Source of the DNA: Botryococcus braunii
Taxonomy: Eukaryota; Chlorophyta; Trebouxiophyceae
Direction: 5' to 3'
Assembly (NCBI GenBank): GCA_002005505.1
Contig: KV908546.1
Span: 186,922-250,921, forward strand
Length of the DNA stretch: 64,000 bases
Below the pieces are notes generated by a model. That model worked only from the letters and a program-made list of their open reading frames with translations. It was not told the DNA's origin and made no database searches. Shown one piece after another: positions 11,001 to 21,165 of the stretch. The position numbers and the translations under genes are program-made. How positions within the stretch are numbered: position 1 is the first letter of the stretch; each line of letters opens with the position of its first letter.

Positions 11001-11701
11001 TCGTAGTCTTTGTCGATCGTTTGACCAAGTTGATTGTCTTAGCGCCTTGTTCTAAAACTGTGAATGCACCTCAGTTGGCTCAGATCTTCATTGACACAGT
11101 ATTTAGACGGTTTGGCATGCCTACTTCCCTTGTATCTGACAGAGACCCTAGGTTTACTAGTCATTTTTGGAAGGCATTCATGTCGTTACTCGGCACGCAA
11201 CTGAATATGTCTACTGCGTACCACCCTCAGACCGACGGTCAGACTGAGAGGGCTAATAGGACCGTTGAAGACATGCTGAGAGCGTTTGTGGGTCCCAGGC
11301 AAGATGATTGGTGCAAGTATTTGGCCATTGTGGAATTCGCTTACAATAATTCAGTACAGGCCACTACTCAGCATAGCCCCTTTTTCCTGAACCATGGCAG
11401 AAACCCTCTTACGCCTTGGTCCACTGCTGTTCCTACGCGCTCGTCGGTGCCCGCCGTTGCTGAATATGTGGGGGACTTGCAGAAGGCTTTGCATAGTGCC
11501 AAATCTAATATTTCATCTTCCCAACAGCGCCAGAAATACTATGCTGACAGGAAGAGGAGGGATCATCCTTTCCAGGTTGGAGATTCAGTGTTGTTGGCTG
11601 TGCGCCAAAACCAGCTCCCCCCTGGGTTGTCCTCTAAGCTATCAGCTAAGTATATGGGCCCCTTCTGTATCCTGGAAGCTGTAGGTGTGAATGCATTTTA
11701 G
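8087..11701 (+). CDS. pol: Pol polyprotein of Gypsy element B
   Basis: This 1204-codon open frame lies in the same frame as gag; the first ATG is at 8120. The domains are an aspartic protease ([11 protein letters not shown]), RT ([10 protein letters not shown]), RNase H ([13 protein letters not shown]), an H2C2 integrase zinc region, and a DDE core with SDRDPRF and [10 protein letters not shown] single TAG at 11699-11701 interrupts the conserved junction NAF-stop-LELPADF. Beyond it the frame stays open and encodes the integrase tail and a chromodomain up to 11995. The stop is either a recent nonsense mutation or a leaky stop that makes a minor chromodomain-bearing form. Confidence 0.9.
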   Translation: MWLWGVTGVGTMEIQTGIPVLPVFDEFVTYLRTFSESVVTHVTSSQRLPVSETPFGLITPACEQCEGRETHVDGSHELVVSLSSEAAPMAWERVITRALPGDRVTLLCPRSTGGEAVGPELQEQRHATIVIPWTSLLQLWGESTAIQAPPTVKSVFGRDMVEVFVITRLVAVPSKLTYQPLHHIAQMSADFTVATPDLSHTCIQFEGLVQGVACRVLLDSGATANFVSEEFMHALVLPTMPLNSLLTVNLADGRAKVTDQVCAVDLSVGSFQFRVDCLPTELHTYDVVLGKPWLTAFNPCVNWRLNTVCLVDGESTHVLVGSQRSDVPKYVISAIELDRFASDLTELYVLKLKPVQRDSEPIHAQPGLEDLLQEFSDVLSGLPDSLPPPRVGDHEIHLEPGARPPASRIYPLSGAQLAELRAQLQELLERGYIRPSSSPYGAPILFVPKKDGGWRLCIDYRALNKLTIRNQHPLPRIDEMFEQLCGSKLFTKLDLASGYHQIRMHENSIEKTAFKTKYGHYEFTVMPFGLTNAPATFQYVMNTVLAPYLDRFVLVYLDDILIYSKSFEEHLQHLRLVLQALRDHQFFCKRSKCLFCAPEVEYLGHVISSEGVRVDPKKVEAIMNWPTPTCVSELRSFMGLLQFYDTFADHFAHVAFPLTELFKKDAPWQWDDLHEKAFRELKHLMCTAPCLLPPDLQKPFVVHVDASAFAIGCVLQQDQGKGLQPIAFESRKLQPSERKLAPYDRELLALVHALRKWKHLLIGGKFTVYTDQKALKFLLTAPTRTDRQERFLTDIMRFMPDIRYVKGTDNVVADALSRRADLATLHVSSLVSDTLLEELSKGYENDPQVPGLLDQGTVSWKRGLLYTEHDKIYVSEGPVRERILAECHSTPFSGHLGAHKTAEQVCRFFYWPAMLSAVRRYCRECTSCQRMKGTSKVPFGLLQPLPVPESPWESVSLDLVTDLPLCCGHDSIVVFVDRLTKLIVLAPCSKTVNAPQLAQIFIDTVFRRFGMPTSLVSDRDPRFTSHFWKAFMSLLGTQLNMSTAYHPQTDGQTERANRTVEDMLRAFVGPRQDDWCKYLAIVEFAYNNSVQATTQHSPFFLNHGRNPLTPWSTAVPTRSSVPAVAEYVGDLQKALHSAKSNISSSQQRQKYYADRKRRDHPFQVGDSVLLAVRQNQLPPGLSSKLSAKYMGPFCILEAVGVNAF

Positions 11702-11995
11702 CTGGAATTGCCTGCTGATTTTAGGATTCACCCTGTTTTTCATGTGTCTCAATTGAAGCCATACGTATCGTCCACTAACCCTACTGCAGAACCTACAAAC
11801 CCTGGTCCTTTGTATACAGGCAGACAAGGAGATTACTATGAAGTGGAGACCATCCTGGGCAAGAGGAAATTTGGACGCTCTTGGCGCTTCCTTGTGAAAT
11901 GGAAAGGCTGGTCAGATCATGATAATTCCTGGGAGGCGCTTCGGAATGTCAGGCACCTGACAGACCTTATCGCGGCTGCGCCAGTACTGCCATGA
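11702..11995 (+). pseudogene. Integrase tail and chromodomain of element B, behind an in-frame TAG
   Basis: The frame is the same as pol and begins right after the TAG. It encodes the GPY-like tail motif RIHPVFHVSQLKP and a chromodomain (YYEVETILGKR, FLVKWKGWSDHDNSWE). It ends at a TGA. The lack of any other lesion in pol and the identity of the LTRs make the single TAG notable. Confidence 0.85.
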
Positions 11996-12583
11996 CCTTG
12001 CTGGAGCAATGATTTCCTCTTGGCAGCCTGGATCTTCGCCGCATGGGTCTCTGTACTGCGGCTGCGCTTAGACTTGGGAGGGTGGGTTCTGGTTGGGAGG
12101 GTTTGGGGCTGGGAGGGTACTCCTTATGGTGTTTGTTGCCTTGCAATTAGGCTCTGTGGCCCCTCTTTCAAAAAAAGCAGTACAACACACAGTACAGCAT
12201 AAGGTACACTGTACCTTATTTTTCTGGCTTACTGTTCTACTGTACTTGGGTTGAATGATGGGGGGGGAGTAATATGGATTGGGAGCCATGCCCCTTGGAA
12301 TCAACTTATAGTGGTGGACAGTTCTTCCCTAGATGCGACTTTCTATTGGAAGGGAAGGTCCTTAAAGGCCATCTTCTGTGCTACTGGAGGGAATTGTTCC
12401 TCTTTTCCCTGCCTGGAGTATCTTCCAATGTCTTGTCTCTCTGCAACTTGTAATTGACCCGATGTGTGTGGGTTAATTGCGCAAGATCGGAAGGGTTTCC
12501 TTTGCCTTTTTGATCTATCTTCATGATCTGCGTTTCATGAAGAAGGGCCCTTGCCCGTCATCTTCATTCCAAGGGGGAGGGAA
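11996..12583 (+). other. 3' untranslated region and polypurine tract of element B
   Basis: About 590 bp of non-coding sequence lie between the chromodomain stop and the 3' LTR. A palindrome (12199-12219) pairs ATAAGGTAC with GTACCTTAT. The polypurine tract aagggggagggaa (12571-12583) directly precedes the 3' LTR. Confidence 0.75.
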
Positions 12584-12809
12584 TGTAAAGACAACCATTA
12601 CCTTGTACTTCATATGCGTGCATGGGGAGATCCCGTACAGTTCTCTCTGGTTTTCATATATACTTAGATGAACGCGTACATTCTATAATTGGCCGCTCTG
12701 CGTCGCATTTAAGACGAGAACTTCACGCATTGTAATCAGTCGCTATCTTCGTCTTCATGAACGGATCTCTTTGCCTCAGTCAAATACTCTTCCGCTGATT
12801 GCCATAACA
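12584..12809 (+). repeat. 3' LTR of element B
   Basis: It is 226 bp and a perfect match to the 5' LTR by eye. It is followed by the target duplication ttctc. Confidence 0.95.
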
Positions 12810-12814
12810 TTCTC

Positions 12815-14231
12815 CACTAAAATTGATGCACATGGGAATGTTACTCGCTTTAAAGCGAGGTTAGTTGCCCAAGGGTGTAGACAGATCCCTGGGATAGATG
12901 TTGGGGAGGTATTTGCACCCACCAGCAGCTATGAGGCAAGGAGGGTTGTGCTGGCAGTGGCTGCCACACAGAATCTTGAGATCCACCAAGTGGATATCAA
13001 GACGGCTTTTCTCAATGGAGAGTTGGAGGAAGAGGTCTATGTGACCCAACCACCAGGATTTGAGAATGGCAACACGAGGGTTGTGTGCAAGCTCAGGAAG
13101 GCACTATACGGTCTAAAACAAGCCCCACGGGCTTGGCACAAGACCTTGACCGACAAGTTGAGCGTGATGGGGTATCGTGTGTGCAAGAGTGATGCGGGTG
13201 TATACATCAGGAGGGCCCCTGATGGCAACCTGTCCTTTATTCTTGTTTATGTTGATGATCTTCTCATAGTTTCCAGATTGGTTGCAGAGATTGAGTGGGG
13301 GAAAGAGTTGTTGAAGAAGGACTTCACCATCCATGCTTTGGGAGAGGTGAATGATTTCCTGGGGTGTCAGATCCTACGCAATAGAGTTCAAGGCACTATT
13401 TCCATGAGTTGCACTCCCAAGATTGATGCTCTTGTGGAAAAGTTTGGTGTTACTGATGATGGGCGTGTGGTTGATACCCCCATGTCCAAGGACTTCGTGG
13501 CTAGCAGCAGACCCGAGTCCTCAGATGGTTTGTCACATGGGGCAGGTACCCCACTGCCACCTGGTCATCGATACTGTGAGTTGATTGGATCGTTGCTATA
13601 TATTGCCAATACGACCCGGCCTGACATTTCTCAGGCTGTTGGAGTGTTGTCAAGGTATAGAATGACACCCACTACCTCACACTGGAATGAGGCCATTCGA
13701 GTGCTGAAGTACTTGAGAGATACGAGAGAATTAGCTCTTACTCTGGGTGGAAAGGGGCCTGAGCTGAAAGGCTATGTTGATGCCGACTATGCTGGGGACC
13801 TGGACCACAGGTATTCCACCACTGGCTATGTTCTATCAGTCTATGGTAGTGCAGTGGTTTGGGGAAGCAAGAAGCAGAGCTCAGTTGCTACCTCAACTGT
13901 GCAAGCCGAATTTATGGCAGCCGGCCATATTGTGAAGGAAGCCATCTGGCTTAGGGGCTTCTTAGAAGAGATCGGGGCTGCACCTTGGAGGGTCAAAATT
14001 TTCTGTGACAACCAAGGATGCATTTCCAATTTACGGAACCCCCTTTATTCCAAATTCACAAAGCATGTTGCAGTAAGCTTCCACTATGCTGGGGAAGCTA
14101 TGGCACTTGGGCAGGTAGATATCCTCTATGTAGAATCTGCTCGAAATGTGGCTGACATTATGACCAAGCCACTTGCTAAGCCCGTGTTTGTTGGTCATCG
14201 TGATTCACTAGGTTTGAGAAGATACACATAA
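12815..14231 (+). pseudogene. Copia C RT and RNase H (C-terminal pol part)
   Basis: The frame is open from the B insertion point to a TAA at 14229-14231. It encodes the RT core (QVDIKTAFLNGELEEEVYVTQ, VYVDDLLIV) and RNase H (DADYAGDLDHRYSTTGY). It is very close to the end of the element F polyprotein, so C and F are one family. It is part of a gene broken by two insertions and cannot be expressed as a full polyprotein. Confidence 0.9.
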
Positions 14232-14251
14232 AGCATGCAGGCAAGGGGAAG

Positions 14252-14952
14252 TGTTGAGTTGTGAACATACATTATAGAATGCCTTGTGCTTTAGGTGATC
14301 TTCAAATGTACATTATCAGGATACGGGTCCACTATCCACATAAGTTACCTCAAGACACGTTCGGATGAGGTCTATTTAGAACATAAGGTACAATCTGATC
14401 TAGATTACGCGTTAGTGTGAAAGGACTATTAAAGCTGCGATCACCGCACAGTCGAGCAACTGGTTTGGAAAGATACTAGGCACATAAGGATGCCAGTCTT
14501 GTTCATGCAGTTGCATGTGTCTAAAGAGCAGACAGTCGTCAAGGACTGTAGCTGGAGAGGCACGAACTTACGACCTGTCTGCTTGCTTACAGGTGCGGTG
14601 ACGCAGGGTGTGTATTGGTAATGTGTTCATGTTTGATTGCTTGTTTGTAAGTGAACCATCTTAGTGTACAATCAAGTCTCCCAAACAGCTAAGGGACGGA
14701 GTCTTGATTGAGTATAGGAAGGTACTTGCTTTCAGCCGTCAGGAGCTTATCCGTGTGTAGATGCTCATTGACAGATCAACATGTAACGGAACTGGTTTGG
14801 AAAGATACTGGACACATAAGGATGCCAGTCTTGTTCATGCAGTTGCATGTGTCTAAAGAGCGGACAGTCGTCAAGGACTGTAGCTGGAGAGGCACGAACT
14901 TACGACCTGTCTGCTTGCTTACAGGAGACGCCACTGCCCATAACATTTTACA
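14252..14952 (+). repeat. 3' LTR of Copia C with duplicated leader
   Basis: The LTR follows a polypurine tract (ggcaaggggaag) and runs from tgttgagttg to ttttaca (701 bp). It contains two 135-bp direct copies, 14458-14592 and 14790-14924. The first is followed by GTGCGG and the second by GAGACG. TGTAA at 14782-14786 lies 3 nt before the second copy. A 28-nt U5 follows. The copies differ at only about three positions. The layout matches the LTR of element F. Confidence 0.85.
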
Positions 14953-17737
14953 GTTTTGGTGTCATTCATGCTAACTATTTTGAAGGGACCTTTGAGCCCA
15001 GTTTGTAGTGGACCAGCAATGTTTGTGACTTCCAAAACCAAGTCCCCAACCTCCAAACCAGTGCACATTCTTTTGCCACGCAGTTTATGGGCTTGACCCA
15101 CAATGTTTTTGTGCATTGCATTGTCCAATGCACGTGCCACTCTGTTATACTGCTCTTGCAATTTGTCTTGTAACTTGCACACGTTATGTTCAGGAGAAAG
15201 GGCCTCTGCAACATTTACAAGCACATCTCTCACAGCCAAAGGCAATTTAGGAATATACCCATACAAAACTTCAGTTGGAGAGAGATTACATATCGACGTG
15301 TGTTTGCATGACATGTATGCTTGATGCACAGTGGGCAAAGACGAAGTCCAGTCAGTGGGAAAGTCATTGTATTGCTTGGTCAACATTCCCTTCACGGTTC
15401 TAACCAAACGTTCAACCACACCGTTTGCAGATGGGTGGTTGGGCGAGATCTGGATGTGATATATTCCAAGTCTCAAAAGCATGTGAACAAAATTAGCTGA
15501 AAACTCGTTACCATTGTCAGATGTAACAACAGTAGGTACACCATATCTAAAGATTCAGGCATTGTAAAAGGACTTAGACACTGACAAGGGGGTTTTGTCT
15601 TCAACAGTGACAAATACCGCAACTTTGGTGAAGTAATCAATCATGAGCACAACCCAAAGCTTTTGCTTGTCATGTCTGCCATCCTTATCCTTCGCCAGCA
15701 TGCGAGGAATCGGACCAAATAAGTCAATGTGAACATGATCCATTGGTCCGAACAGGGCAGGTTTCTGTAGCCGTGGTGGATCAGGCAGTCAAGCTCTGAG
15801 CTTCTGACATGGTTCACAAGTACGAACAAACAAGTCAACATCAGCCTTAATGCCAGGCCAATGAAAGTGCTGGTGCAAAACAACAAGAGTTTGTGAGACA
15901 CCGGGATGAGCAAGGACATCATGAATCATGGCAATAATGTCCCATCTGTACATAACAGGAGGGCAGACCAGCCAACGTGAGGGCTTACCGCGAATTTCCT
16001 TGTATACCATAAGCCAGTCACTGATGGACGGGTGCTGCGCAGAGAAGGACCCTCTCCTTCTGTATTCTGCTGCAAGTTGGGGAGGAAGACTGACCAAAAG
16101 GTCTAAGTTATGCTCACTTCGAATATAATCCAAAAATCCCTGGTCTCTGTAAGGATCAAATCTGTGGCATACTAAAGGTGTCTCTGCATTTTTGAGCTCG
16201 GCAATCTTCAGTTCACCCCCCTTGCCTAAGTACGGGTCACAGGCTGGACAAAACCAGCAGCCTCCTGGAACTACAGATCGAGGCGGGAACAAGCACTCCA
16301 AGTGGAAGCAACGATTACAGCCATCGCACAGGACAATGTTGTCGTCCCGCTGTTGGAACCCGCAAATAACACAAGGCACGGAATCCAAATCCTTTTGCTT
16401 GGCAGGGTTGGTTTCCCACACATGTGCAGTGGCATAAACGTGAACAGCTTCAGAATGAACGCAACGAGACAGACAATCAGCAACAAGATTCTCCTCCCCC
16501 TTCTTGTATTTAATTTCAATGTCGAAGTTTTGTAGGCGTAACGCCCACCGCTCCAACTTAGAGTTTGTGTGTCTTTTGGAATTCAAATACACAAGGGGTG
16601 AGTGATCAGTGTATGCAATGAACCGTCTGCCATGCAGAAAAGGACGAAACTTCTCACAAGCCCATACTAAGGCAAGACATTCACCTTCAGTGGAGGAGTA
16701 ATTCCGCTCTGCATCCTTTAACAATTTAGAAGCAAAAGCGACAGGATGATCAAAGTGCGTGTCAGGATCAGGTTGGCTTAACACAGCACCAATAGCAGTT
16801 TTAGACCAATCCGTCGTTAAAACAAAAGGAAGCTTGAAATTAGGAGCACGTAAAACGGGTTCAGAAGCAAGGCGATGTTTAACTTCATCAAAGGCAAGTT
16901 GGCACTCAGGGCTCCAGGCAAAGAAAGATGTCTTTTTCAGAAGGCGGGACAAGGGTTCAGTGATCCTGGCAAAATTTTCAACATATGTATGATAATAACC
17001 AGCAGCCCCTTATACTGACCTAGTGCCGGATACATCTCTCGGCTCTGACAGATTTAGTATAGCTGCAACATTGTCAGGATCTGGACGTAAGCAACCATCC
17101 CCAACCACGTGTCCCAATGTCTTCAAATACTTAGCACCAAAAATGCACTTGGGCCGTATGAGTTTGATTTTGTGCAAGGCAAGCTTCTCAAATGTGTCTC
17201 TAATATGTTTTACGTGCTGTTCCCAAGTTTCGGAAAACACATGTACATCATCTAAGTAAGCATGAGAAAATGAGGAGGAGCCTAACACATTATCCATCAG
17301 CCTTTGGAATGTACTGGATGCATTTTTAAGTCCAAATGGCATTCTCAACCACTCAAACTTGTCTTCATGGGTCATAAATGTAGTGTACTTGGAATGTTCC
17401 GGGTGCATAGACACTTGCCAAAAAGCAAAAGCGATATCCATGGCAGAAAAGTATTTTGCAGGGGCCATTTTACATTGCTTCAATGAGAGGCAAAGGATAA
17501 GGGTCTGACACAGTACAAGCATTCAAGGGTCTGAAGTCAATAAAAAGTCTGAGTGTGCCATCTTGCTTCTTTACGATAACTGGCGTGGACACCCAAGGCG
17601 ACATAGAAGGACGAATAATGCCTAACTCCAACAACATCTTCACTTCACCAGACAGGAACTCTTTTTCCTTTTCTGAATAAGTGGACATGTTACGAAATTT
17701 AGAAGGTGGATAAGACTCAGGTCTTAGTGTAGCGTGC
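14953..17737 (-). mobile_element. Decayed Ty3/Gypsy element D with a PHD finger
   Basis: This is the 3' part of a Gypsy pol on the minus strand, truncated on the right by repeat J and on the left by Copia C. It covers RT, RNase H, a PHD finger and integrase. It has a frameshift in early RT and in-frame stops (TAA near 17000, TGA near 15790 and 15560), so it is dead. No LTR of D is visible. Confidence 0.85.
14975..17730 (-). pseudogene. Pol of element D: RT, RNase H, PHD finger, integrase
   Basis: RT starts with HATLRPESYPPSKF at the J border and contains IIRPSMSPW, FGLKNASSTFQ and AYLDDVHV. RNase H shows LTTDWSKTAIGAVL and YTDHSPLVYL. Between RNase H and the integrase zinc domain lies a Cys4-His-Cys3 PHD finger (CVICG...CDGCNRCFHLEC...CPAC, about 16295-16395). 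The H2C2 motif follows (CEPCQ), then the DDE core split by two TGA codons, with DNG at about 15510 and the glutamate in NGVVER. The tail ends near 14953. PHD fingers read histone H3 tails, so it may serve as a chromatin-targeting module in place of a chromodomain. Confidence 0.88.
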
Positions 17738-19035
17738 TATAGGGTACCCGTGCCCAACGGTATCCAAAATTTTTCCCGTCTAAATGGTCGAATTTTATCT
17801 GGGGATAGATTCTGGGTTGTACTGCTGCGGTCAGTTACTGTTTTAAAGGTACGTCTGGACAGGATCGCCACCCAGGGATTACGGCCCTGAGACCTAGCTG
17901 TTACGGTGTGACAAATGTATTACGGTCCGGGGAAAGGCTCCGGGTTGCGGGTTCGGCTTTCGCCGGCTTGTTCGGGTCGGTCGGACTATTTTAGTCGGTG
18001 AGGCGCGCGGCTACCTAGCTGTGCGGCTACGGTTGAGAGGAATTAAACAATGGCGTCTTTCACGGTTCTGTTATTACTAAAACTATATTTGGCGAGCTTA
18101 CAAGGCTATTCAAGGATGTATCTATTCTTCCTTGGCTCGAGGGCTTGGGACGATTGTTCCCTACGGCTTGGGTGCGTGGCACTGAACGTGCGGCTTGATC
18201 TAGGTGGTGATGCTTCACCTATGTGTAGGTTACGACTAGGGCCATTGACAAATCTCCTTGGAAATGTTTGGACTTACTTGTTCGTGCGGGTGTTGCTTTG
18301 GTACTCTACCGGGGTACTACGGCTCCTTGGTACGTACGGTATGTTAATGCTTCAACGTTGCTTTACTGTGTATTACTCTGAATTACTATCACAAGTTCAG
18401 TATTTGAAACAATTATGCAGGTATCACTGCAGGTGTTGCTCAGGTGGAACTCGGTTGAACCTCGGATCTGGTAAGACTCAAACACACTAACGAGGCGTGG
18501 CCCGGACAGGAGGCAGAATTTGTGGCAAACCTTTTACAACCATTGTTTCTGGAATCTCACTGTAACTGTGAGGGGGAGGCATCCCTCTTTATATAGACAA
18601 CCGGCGCTTTCACATACATACCGGCGTAGCTCTCACGCAGCTAACTTTTTAGAATATATCAGAAGCGGTCTTGAACGGCTTAGAATTGCCAAATCATCAA
18701 TCTTTAGGTTCCAGTATGTTCGTTCAGGATCCAAAGGTATATACAGGTGTGTACCGATCGCTACATGGGCCCACGACTTGAAGGTACCCATGGGAAGGTA
18801 AATCAATGCAACTGAAGCTACTGTCAACTTCCGGCTATACTCCCCAAACGGGACTTCCTGAGGGTCCTAATTGGCCTTGGACGGGGCCAGAATTCAGGAG
18901 CCACAGGGCAAAAGGTCTTGCCCATTTTCTAGGTCTTATTCCCCAATGGGATGAAGATGTACCATCACAATTTCCACTCGATTCCGAGCTGTCAAATGTC
19001 TTCCTTTCGTCGGCATCTTATTTCCACTGATATTG
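17728..19035 (+). repeat. Tandem repeat J, copy 1
   Basis: This is a 1,308-bp unit starting at tgtagcgtgct followed by atagggtacccg. It is about 90% like the next unit, with several diverged patches near 18520-18560 and 18715-18850. I find no convincing protein. The best open frame (about 18050-18490) has no recognisable domain and is conserved only because the DNA is repeated. Its nature is unknown. Confidence 0.7.
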
Positions 19036-20420
19036 TGTAGCGTGCTTTATAGGGTACCCGTGCCCAACGGTATCCAAAATTTTTCCCGTCTAAATGGGTC
19101 GATTTTTATCTGGGTTTTGAGTCTGGGTTGTACTGCTGCGGTCAATTACTGTTAAAGGTACGTCTGGACAGGATCGCCACCCAGGGATTACGGCCCTGAG
19201 ACCTAGCTGTTACGGTGTGACAATTGATTTACGGTCCGGGGGAAGGCTCCGGATTGCGGATTCGGCTTGTCGGCTTGTTTCGGGTTGGCCGGACTATTTT
19301 AGTCGGTAGGGCGTGCGGCTACCTAGTGGTGTGGTCGCGGTTCGTGTGGACTTAAACAATTGCGTCTTTCAAGGTTCTGTTATTACTAAAACTATATTTG
19401 GCGAGCTTATAAGGCTATTCAAGGATGTATCTATTCTTCCTTGGCTCGAGGGCTTGGGACGATTGTTCCCTACGGCTTGGGTGCGTGGCACTGAACGTGC
19501 GGCTTGATCTAGGTGGTGATGCTTCACCTATGTGTAGGTTACGACTAGGGCCATTGACAAATCTCCTTGGAAATGTTTGGACTTACTTGTTCGTGCGGGT
19601 GTTGCTTTGGTACTCTACCGGGGTACTACGGCTCCTTGGTACGTACGGTATGTTAATGCTTAAATGTTGCTTTACTGTGTATTACTCTGAATTGCTATCA
19701 CAAGTTCAGTATTTGAAACAATTATGTAGGTATCACTGCAGGTGTTGCTCAGGTGGAACTCGGTTGATCCTCGGATCTGGTAAGACTCAAACACACTAAC
19801 GAGGCGTGGCCCGGACAGGAGGCATGAACTTGGGGGCGAACTCTTACAACCAGCCAATTTTCGAACTCACTGTAACTGTGAGGGGGAGGCATCCCTCTTT
19901 ATATAGACAACCGGCGCTTTCATGTGCATACCGGCGTAGCTCTCACGCAGTTAACTTTTTAGAATATATCAGAAGCGGTCTTGAACGGCTTAGAATTGCC
20001 AAATCATCAATCTTTAGGTTCAGGTACATCCGTCGGCATCTATCGGTAGGTGCCTTTAAGTGCCGATCACTTCCATGGGGCGACACCACACAGCACCCAC
20101 GAGAAGGTAAATCTATTCAGTCTGAAGCCAATGTCTACTTCTGGCTGTACTCCCTAACACGGGACTTCCTGAGGGTCCTAATTGGTCTTGAAAGGGACCA
20201 GAATCGGGAGCCTACAGGGTAAAAGGTCGCCAAATTTCTAGGTCTTATTCACCAATGGGATGAAGTTGTACCATCACAATTTCCACTCGATTCCTAGCTG
20301 TCAAATGTCTCTCTTTCGCCGGCATCATATTTCTACCGGTTTCGCATCATAAACACAACAATTATTGATTGTCCACTTGCAGTCACAGCCACACGCCATT
20401 TCACGACATATGTAGCGTGC
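19036..20420 (+). repeat. Tandem repeat J, copy 2, and closing 10-mer
   Basis: The second unit is 1,375 bp and ends with an extra stretch absent from copy 1. The sequence tgtagcgtgc occurs at 17728, 19036 and 20411, once at each border. The leftmost copy is part of the coding sequence of element D (HATLRPE on the minus strand). It may therefore be a duplicated target site. No terminal inverted repeats were found. Confidence 0.65.
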
Positions 20421-20672
20421 TTTCCCCCCCCCCCCCCTAAAAGGAGAGAAAGACTGTGAAACGTCTTTCTGGTGCTTGGTTATAAAGATAAGGTACGATC
20501 ATCCGAGCATAAGGTACATCATGCAGGTATCTCAAGTGCAGCTTGTCCTCCACAGGGAGGCACAACTCCTTTATTTAAAAAGTACTATTGCTCATGTCAT
20601 TCAGTCCAGTTGTATGATTCTCAATAAGATTCTATTGCTTGTTTGTTCTCAAGCCAACTCTCAGGCTGGATT
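20421..20672 (-). other. 3' flank of element G with poly-C tract
   Basis: This region lies downstream of the G pol stop on the minus strand. It contains a run of C (G15 followed by AAAG on the minus strand, a possible polypurine tract), and two ATAAGGTAC motifs at 20488 and 20509. No gene is seen. An LTR for G could not be defined. Confidence 0.45.
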
Positions 20673-21165
20673 TTAACGGCGGTCGTGATGGTACTTTCCA
20701 ATAGTGTGGATGGATTCCCTCCACATCTTTCCTTTAGAATTTTGGATAACAAGCGTGCTGTCGTCGTAGTACTCCTTGAAGATGAAGGGGCCCACAAAGG
20801 GTGGGGCCAACTTGTGCTTCTTTCGATTTTTGACGGCTATTAAGTCTCCAGGCTGTAGGTTACGTAGCCCTTCTTCAATCTCTCGTCCACGCTTGGTGGG
20901 CTTCAGCTTCTGAGCGTATTCTCTTTTCTGGCGCTCTTGGGCGCGCATAATGTTGGTGTGGGCGGCTGCTATCTCCTCTTGATGTCTCTCGCGGGGGCAA
21001 CTTCCTTCCCCGCCTGCAATGTCTGGCGTGGTGCTTGGTAAGGTCTTGTTGTCGATAGGTAGGGTGGCTGCTCTTCCGTACAACAACCGGAAGGGGCTGT
21101 GCTTGGTGAAACCCTGGGGACTCGTCCGGTACCCCAGAAGAATGTCAGGGAGCTTGCGGTCCCAT
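20673..21165 (-). pseudogene. Element G integrase C-terminal part
   Basis: The minus frame reads WDRKLPDILLGYRTSP, then SPFRLLYGRAATLP and a tail with LAPPFVGPFIF. It ends at a stop at 20673. It continues the integrase that breaks off at 29411, with the intervening DNA being Copia H and its TSD cccat. There is no chromodomain after the tail; the chromatin reader in this element is the PHD finger upstream. Confidence 0.85.

Larger units (their letters stand above)
6722..12809 (+). mobile_element. Complete Ty3/Gypsy element B
   Basis: This is a full 6,088-bp insertion with two 226-bp LTRs (6722-6947 and 12584-12809) that look identical by eye. It has a TGGTATCGGCG primer site, a gag, a pol and a polypurine tract just before the 3' LTR. 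The 5-bp target duplication ttctc flanks it at 6717-6721 and 12810-12814. It sits inside the RT coding sequence of Copia C. The LTR identity implies a young insertion. Confidence 0.96.
6044..14952 (+). mobile_element. Ty1/Copia element C (interrupted by A and B)
   Basis: Two segments, 6044-6721 and 12815-14952, align collinearly with the intact Copia element F. Together they cover the integrase-RT linker, RT, RNase H and the 3' LTR (14252-14952). Element B sits between them, with its target duplication ttctc at 6717-6721 and 12810-12814. The 5' part of C is displaced beyond the left window edge by insertion of A. The right end abuts decayed Gypsy element D, so C itself was inserted in D. Confidence 0.85.

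Noticed and set aside
18050..18490. 146-codon frame in repeat J and its partner at 19425-19799
   Set aside because: No domain or codon pattern is recognisable. The identity between the two follows from DNA duplication.
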